A stretch of DNA of 8,053 nt, from positions 1 through 8,053 of the forward strand of contig CABMDX010000301.1 of assembly GCA_902385025.1 (NCBI GenBank). The letters are read 5' to 3'. Below the pieces are notes generated by a model. It worked only from the letters and a program-made list of their open reading frames with translations. It was not told the DNA's origin and searched no databases. This document shows, piece after piece, positions 5,452 through 8,053 of this stretch (position 1 is the first letter of the stretch; each line of letters opens with the position of its first letter). Made by a program: the position numbers and the translations under genes. The stretch is from an uncultured archaeon (lineage in GTDB: Archaea > Halobacteriota > Methanosarcinia > Methanotrichales > Methanotrichaceae).

Positions 5452-5571
5452 GCTATGACCGTTGCAGAGGGATGCGGACATGATCATGCCATTGCCTTAC
5501 CTTTTGCTCCTGGTATCTCTTGTGGTTATGCTCTCGATAACGCTCTTTGTTCTATTGAGGAGATTCCATGA
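5431..5571 (+). other. Candidate short leader ORF (46 codons) overlapping the small membrane gene
   Basis: ATG 5431 sits 6 nt after GAGGAGGG (5417-5424), the strongest-looking RBS in the region. The frame runs to a TGA whose first bases lie in the transporter start codon (ATGA, 5568-5571). The predicted product (MHSSICFAMTVAEGCGHDHA...CSIEEIP) resembles no family I know, and it lies in a different frame over the entire 31-codon membrane-peptide gene. It may therefore be a translated leader that couples ribosomes into the transporter, a dual-coded peptide, or a coincidence of the membrane gene's codon pattern. The RBS and stop overlap are seen directly; translation is inference. Confidence 0.3.
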
Positions 5572-5575
5572 TTAA
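5480..5575 (+). CDS. Small single-span membrane peptide, putative symporter accessory subunit
   Basis: This encodes 31 residues: MIMPLPYLLLLVSLVVMLSI then TLFVLLRRFHD. Residues about 5-26 form one hydrophobic transmembrane helix and the end is basic (RRFH), so the N-terminus probably faces outward and the C-terminus the cytoplasm. AGAGGG (5466-5471) lies 8 nt before the ATG; ATG 5486 is a possible alternative. Its last 8 nt overlap the start of the symporter gene, which implies translational coupling. Tiny single-span proteins encoded directly before SSS- or NSS-type symporters are known accessory subunits (for example MetS with MetP, and the 'symporter small accessory protein' family in methanogens), and I infer that role here from size, hydrophobicity and position. 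The sequence itself is not one I recognise. It lies below the usual length cutoff of gene finders. Confidence 0.68.
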   Translation: MIMPLPYLLLLVSLVVMLSITLFVLLRRFHD

Positions 5576-6995
5576 CCAACTGCTTCTTGTGGCTTATGTA
5601 GCTGTCATAGTTCTCTTATCCTGGAAGCTGCGCCAGGGAACCTTTTCCGGCTTCGTGCTCTCCGACCGCAATATCGCATATCCCGCGGTTATCGGCATAG
5701 CTTTCACCGCTGCCTACTTCAGCGCGGCCTCATTTCTGGGAGGCGGAGGCTACGGCCTTGTTGCCGGCATGCCCTGGGTGGTCTTCTGCGCATTCATGCA
5801 CGTGGGCTTTGCGTGCCTTGCCTGGCTCATGGCTGGAAAGATCTGGGCTATGGCCAAGCAGTATGATGCCAAGACCGTGCCGCAGCTCCTGGAAAAGAGG
5901 TACAATTCTCCTACCGGAAAGGTTATTTTAGCTGCCATAATGCTGCTTTTATACACAGTGTACCTGGTGCCCATTTTCAAGGGCTGCGCCACCCTGTTTC
6001 AGGGCCTGATTGGCGTCACGTACTTTGAGGGCCTGATCATTGCCGTGGCCATCGTTGCCGTCTACTATGCCATTGGCGGACTGCCGGCCATCATCTGGAT
6101 AGGCTTCATTCAGGGAATTCTCATGCTGGTCGGATCGGTACTCCTTTATGGCAGCCTCTTCTCTGCAGGCGGGGGAATGCAGATCTGGGACCACATCCCG
6201 GCCACGGTCCTGAGCATGCAGGGGCTCAATGTACCCTGGCAGAAGACCTTCGGCATGGCCTTCTCCATCAGCCTTGGCCTTCTGGCCCTGCCCGATCTAT
6301 TGATCATGATCTTCTCTGCAAAAGATCGGAGAGTTGTCAGGTTCGCAGGCATATACGGGCCGCTATCGATTGCCATCTACGCTGTTTGCGTATTTTCTTT
6401 GGGCATTCTGGCCTATGGAGCCTTGAGCCCCGAGCAGATTGCGCCTTTTATGAAAAACCCGGATGGCCTGGTGCCATTCCTCGCCAAGACTATGCTGCCG
6501 ACAGGCTTTGACAGCATCATCCTTCTGGCAGCGATATCCGCCGCCATGTCCACAATGAGCGCGATCGTGCTTGTCACTACCACGTCGCTCACCTCCGACA
6601 TCCTGCGCTACCTGCATCCGGAGATCTCAGACAAAAGAATACTGCTTCTCACCCGGATGGTCGGAGTGATGATCCTGCTGATAGCTGCAGTCTCTGCGAT
6701 TAACGTCCCGCAGCAGATCGTTCCTCTGGTCTCCGTCAGCATTGGCGTAATTGCTTGCTGCGTCTTTGTGCCGCTATTTTTCGGCCTGTACTGGAAGAAG
6801 GGCACATCCACGGGCTTTATCGCCAGCCTGCTCGCGTCCTTTCTCTCCGTGGTTGCCTGGAATTTCTATGGCGACCCCCTCATCCATCCAGTCTTCATCG
6901 GACTGATCTGCGGAACGATGGCTTACATAGCCGGAGGTTTGGCGACGGGGCATGGTTCGAGGTTGCAGGCTACTGATCGGATGGAATCAGACTAA
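5568..6995 (+). CDS. Sodium:solute symporter (SSS family) integral membrane transporter
   Basis: This encodes 475 residues, the normal SSS length, with about 12-13 hydrophobic segments (for example 3-19, 40-66, 70-92, 119-136, 154-171, 175-199, 229-249, 260-285, 316-345, 360-380, 385-408, 414-432, 439-458). Family landmarks are present: the early glycine-rich AASFLGGGGYGLVAGMPW (53-70), AIGGLPAIIWIGFIQGILML (168-187), and AAISAAMSTMSAIVLVTTTSLTSD (321-344), where Ser328-Thr329 occupy the position that coordinates sodium in SSS proteins. It therefore probably imports a solute with Na+. GGAG (5559-5562) lies 5 nt before ATG 5568. It overlaps the small membrane gene. Substrate is not decided by sequence: acetate, monocarboxylates and phenylacetate are all carried by family members. 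The divergent arylacetate genes favour an aryl acid; the presumed acetoclastic host favours acetate. Confidence 0.92.
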   Translation: MINQLLLVAYVAVIVLLSWKLRQGTFSGFVLSDRNIAYPAVIGIAFTAAYFSAASFLGGGGYGLVAGMPWVVFCAFMHVGFACLAWLMAGKIWAMAKQYDAKTVPQLLEKRYNSPTGKVILAAIMLLLYTVYLVPIFKGCATLFQGLIGVTYFEGLIIAVAIVAVYYAIGGLPAIIWIGFIQGILMLVGSVLLYGSLFSAGGGMQIWDHIPATVLSMQGLNVPWQKTFGMAFSISLGLLALPDLLIMIFSAKDRRVVRFAGIYGPLSIAIYAVCVFSLGILAYGALSPEQIAPFMKNPDGLVPFLAKTMLPTGFDSIILLAAISAAMSTMSAIVLVTTTSLTSDILRYLHPEISDKRILLLTRMVGVMILLIAAVSAINVPQQIVPLVSVSIGVIACCVFVPLFFGLYWKKGTSTGFIASLLASFLSVVAWNFYGDPLIHPVFIGLICGTMAYIAGGLATGHGSRLQATDRMESD

Positions 6996-7055
6996 ATGAG
7001 AGAATATTGCAGGTTATGCTCTGCTTCTTGAAAATTTAGTCACCAAATATTTTTT
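6990..7055 (+). terminator. Terminator after the symporter gene
   Basis: GACTAAAT (6990-6997), which contains the TAA stop, is inverted as ATTTAGTC (7034-7041). A small inner hairpin (GCAG/CTGC, 7009-7012 / 7021-7024) lies between them, and a six-T run follows at 7050-7055. The T-run placement supports termination; the long 36-nt interior makes the outer stem less certain. Confidence 0.5.
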
Positions 7056-7147
7056 AGTTCGGGGATGATATATACGATGCCCCCCAAGATGAAAAATCCA
7101 TAATCCGTATCCCGTTCCATGCCCGGAGTGCGTACTTTTGGATTAAA

Positions 7148-7193
7148 TTAATATACCGAATCAGAGAGGCATATTCATATCCAGAATGGAGGG
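7148..7193 (+). promoter_or_regulatory. Promoter and RBS of the MC1 gene
   Basis: TTAATATA (7148-7155) is a TATA box that predicts a start near 7177-7180, about 20 nt before the coding region. GGAGGG (7188-7193) lies 6 nt before ATG 7200. The strong RBS and short leader suit an abundant chromatin protein. An additional TATA-like run (GATATATAC, 7067-7075) farther upstream could be a second promoter. The rest of the 6996-7199 gap shows nothing else clear. Confidence 0.55.
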
Positions 7194-7199
7194 AACTAT

Positions 7200-7472
7200 A
7201 TGGCTGAGATGAGAAATTTCGCCCTGAGGGACGCCCAGGGCAATGAGATCGGAGTCTTCACAGGAAAATCACCCAGGCAAGCCGCCCTTAAGGCCGCCAA
7301 TCGGGGCTATACAGATATCAAGCTGCGCGAACGCGGCACCAAGAAGGTGCATGTATTCGTAGGAGAAAGAGTGCAGGTTGACAAGCCTGCCGGTGCACCT
7401 GCCTGGATGCCGGACAAGATCTGGAAACCAAAGGTAAAGAAGGTGGGCATTGAGAAGCTGGATGAGGTTTAA
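7200..7472 (+). CDS. mc1: Chromosomal protein MC1 (DNA-bending architectural protein)
   Basis: A 90-residue protein of the archaeal MC1 family, monomeric proteins that bind double-stranded DNA and bend it sharply, compacting the chromosome. Family-defining stretches are clear: RNFALRDAQGNEIGVFTGKSPRQAALKAANRG (5-36), then KLRERGTKKVHVF (41-53), then APAWMPDKIWKPKVKK (66-81). Trp69 and Met70, with prolines 67 and 71, form the arm that contacts and wedges DNA in characterised MC1. The protein is rich in Lys and Arg. Compared with the Methanosarcina protein as I recall it, the segment after ANRG is several residues shorter (GYTDIKLRERG), as expected for a Methanothrix-type variant. It is transcribed alone from its own promoter and ends at a strong hairpin/T-run. 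This gene is the best taxonomic marker in the window. Confidence 0.96.
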   Translation: MAEMRNFALRDAQGNEIGVFTGKSPRQAALKAANRGYTDIKLRERGTKKVHVFVGERVQVDKPAGAPAWMPDKIWKPKVKKVGIEKLDEV

Positions 7473-7497
7473 GAGGCTGTTTTCGAGGATTATTCGA

Positions 7498-7548
7498 GCA
7501 GGCTGACTGCTTTATAGGCCTGCCCAAAAATCTTCGGCTGCTTTTTTT
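7498..7548 (+). terminator. Terminator of the MC1 gene
   Basis: GCAGGC (7498-7503) pairs with GCCTGC (7518-7523); an alternative stem AGCAG/CTGCT (7497-7501 / 7507-7511) competes with it. CCAAAAA (7524-7530) and TTTTTGG (7544-7550) form a further inverted repeat, and a seven-T run ends the element (7542-7548). This is a strong termination region 25-76 nt after the stop. Confidence 0.6.
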
Positions 7549-7567
7549 GGCGATATCTGTCCAGAGT

Positions 7568-7575
7568 AAAAAAAA
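7568..7575 (-). terminator. T-run terminator of the small secreted protein gene
   Basis: Read on the minus strand, an eight-T run lies about 30 nt beyond the stop codon at 7605. No strong stem precedes it. It faces the MC1 terminator, so the two convergent transcripts have separate stops within about 80 nt. Confidence 0.45.
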
Positions 7576-7604
7576 GAGTTTTTTGGAATTTGGAATCTGC
7601 CGCC

Positions 7605-7898
7605 CTAGATGCCTGGGTTCCACTCCGTGTCCGAAGGATTCCTGACCAGCTTTCCGGACTTGTCAAGGTAAAATCCCTCTGGAATTGTGCCCCAGCTCCA
7701 GAGATTTTCCAGGGAATTAATGCCGGTTTGATTGGTAGCGTTGCCGGCCACAGTCTCATTTGCTTGACTGGTGCTATTCGCGCCAATGCTATTCAAAACA
7801 ACTTTGCCACTGCTGCCGGTGAGCTGCACAGGCGTTGCAGCCATGCAGCATTGGGCCAGCAAGAAGAAAGCCAGGCCATAGATTACCAGATTCTTCAT
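7605..7898 (-). CDS. Small secreted hypothetical protein with clustered N-glycosylation sequons
   Basis: This encodes 97 residues with no recognised domain. The N-terminus MKNLVIYGLAFFLLAQCCMA is a typical signal peptide: a basic start, a hydrophobic core at 4-15, and likely cleavage near CMA|ATP (about 20). LAQC resembles a lipobox but has Gln before Cys, so lipid anchoring is uncertain. The mature part is Ser/Thr/Asn-rich at 36-61 with four N-x-T sequons (Asn41, 47, 53, 56). It then has an aromatic, proline-containing tail (LWSWGTIPEGFYLDKSGKLV). The start was chosen by RBS spacing: GGGAG (7910-7906) is 7 nt from ATG 7898 but only 1 nt from ATG 7904. It lies 37 nt after an ABC permease gene with little room for a separate promoter, so co-transcription is likely. 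Export is well supported; function is unknown. Confidence 0.7.
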   Translation of the reverse strand: MKNLVIYGLAFFLLAQCCMAATPVQLTGSSGKVVLNSIGANSTSQANETVAGNATNQTGINSLENLWSWGTIPEGFYLDKSGKLVRNPSDTEWNPGI

Positions 7899-7935
7899 AT
7901 TCATTCTCCCTTAAATCGTATTATTAACTGTAGCA

Positions 7936-8052
7936 TCATTCCGCTCTGAGCGATTCAATGGGATCGAGCTTTGCCGCTTTATTTGAAGGATAGAATCCCG
8001 CAATGGAGGTGGTCAGAACTCCGAAGAGAAGACCAACCATTATGAAAGTGGG
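7936..8052 (-). CDS. FtsX/MacB-type ABC transporter permease, C-terminal fragment
   Basis: The frame runs off the right window edge; only the last 38 residues are visible. They contain the end of a transmembrane helix (FIMVGLLFGVLTTSIAGFYP) followed by SNKAAKLDPIESLRAE and a TGA stop. The ending 'G-x-x-P-[AS]-x-[KR]-A-A-x-L-[DN]-P-I-E-[AS]-L-R-x-E' is the signature C-terminus of FtsX-domain permeases of the MacB/LolCE type, which form the membrane part of ABC systems that act on lipoproteins, peptides or envelope proteins rather than classical solutes. An ATPase partner would be expected upstream, outside the window. The small secreted protein gene follows 37 nt downstream. Confidence 0.88.
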   Translation of the reverse strand, partial: PTFIMVGLLFGVLTTSIAGFYPSNKAAKLDPIESLRAE

Positions 8053-8053
8053 C

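Noticed and set aside
7061..7085. GGGG...CCCC flanking a TATA-like run upstream of MC1
   Set aside because: Arms pair only with a bulge and the C-run is simple sequence; not distinguishable from chance.
1..8053. CRISPR array, insertion sequence, tRNA or rRNA
   Set aside because: No regularly spaced repeats, transposase motifs, cloverleaf-like sequences or conserved rRNA segments were seen on reading both strands.

Overview
The window looks like chromosomal DNA of an acetate-using methanogenic archaeon close to Methanothrix (Methanosaeta). The main clue is a complete MC1 chromosomal protein gene (7200-7472). MC1 is a DNA-bending protein known mainly from Methanosarcinales and also purified from Methanothrix soehngenii. 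Supporting clues are archaeal TATA/BRE-like promoters, GGAGG-type ribosome binding sites, ArnR-like and MarR-like winged-helix regulators, and an indolepyruvate:ferredoxin oxidoreductase (IorAB). The genus assignment is an inference from gene content, not from a search.

Layout. At the left edge is the C-terminal end of a LolA-like envelope protein (to 271), followed 19 nt later by a winged-helix regulator (291-752). A second, small winged-helix regulator (985-1260) has its own promoter region and ends near a shared, probably bidirectional terminator. On the minus strand, a tight three-gene operon runs right to left: iorA (5004-3250), iorB (3253-2669) and a phenylacetate-CoA ligase-type gene, paaK (2672-1380). 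Both junctions are 4-nt ATGA overlaps. About 470 nt of divergent intergenic DNA (5005-5479) then holds two back-to-back promoters, several inverted repeats, a direct repeat flanking a TATA box, and a U-tailed hairpin. Rightward from it run a previously unlisted 31-residue single-span membrane peptide (5480-5575) and a sodium:solute symporter (5568-6995), which overlap by 8 nt. The MC1 gene follows as a single-gene unit with its own TATA box and terminator. At the right edge, on the minus strand, are the last 38 residues of a FtsX/MacB-type ABC permease and a small secreted, sequon-rich protein (7898-7605).

How the genes fit. The ligase activates arylacetates to arylacetyl-CoA. IorAB can reductively carboxylate arylacetyl-CoA to arylpyruvate with reduced ferredoxin; transamination then gives Phe, Tyr or Trp. 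This is the known aryl-acid route of methanogens. The divergent symporter and its small partner could supply the acid, since phenylacetate permeases exist in the SSS family, but acetate or another solute is equally possible. The densely patterned divergent region suggests the two units are regulated together. No CRISPR array, insertion sequence, tRNA or rRNA was seen.
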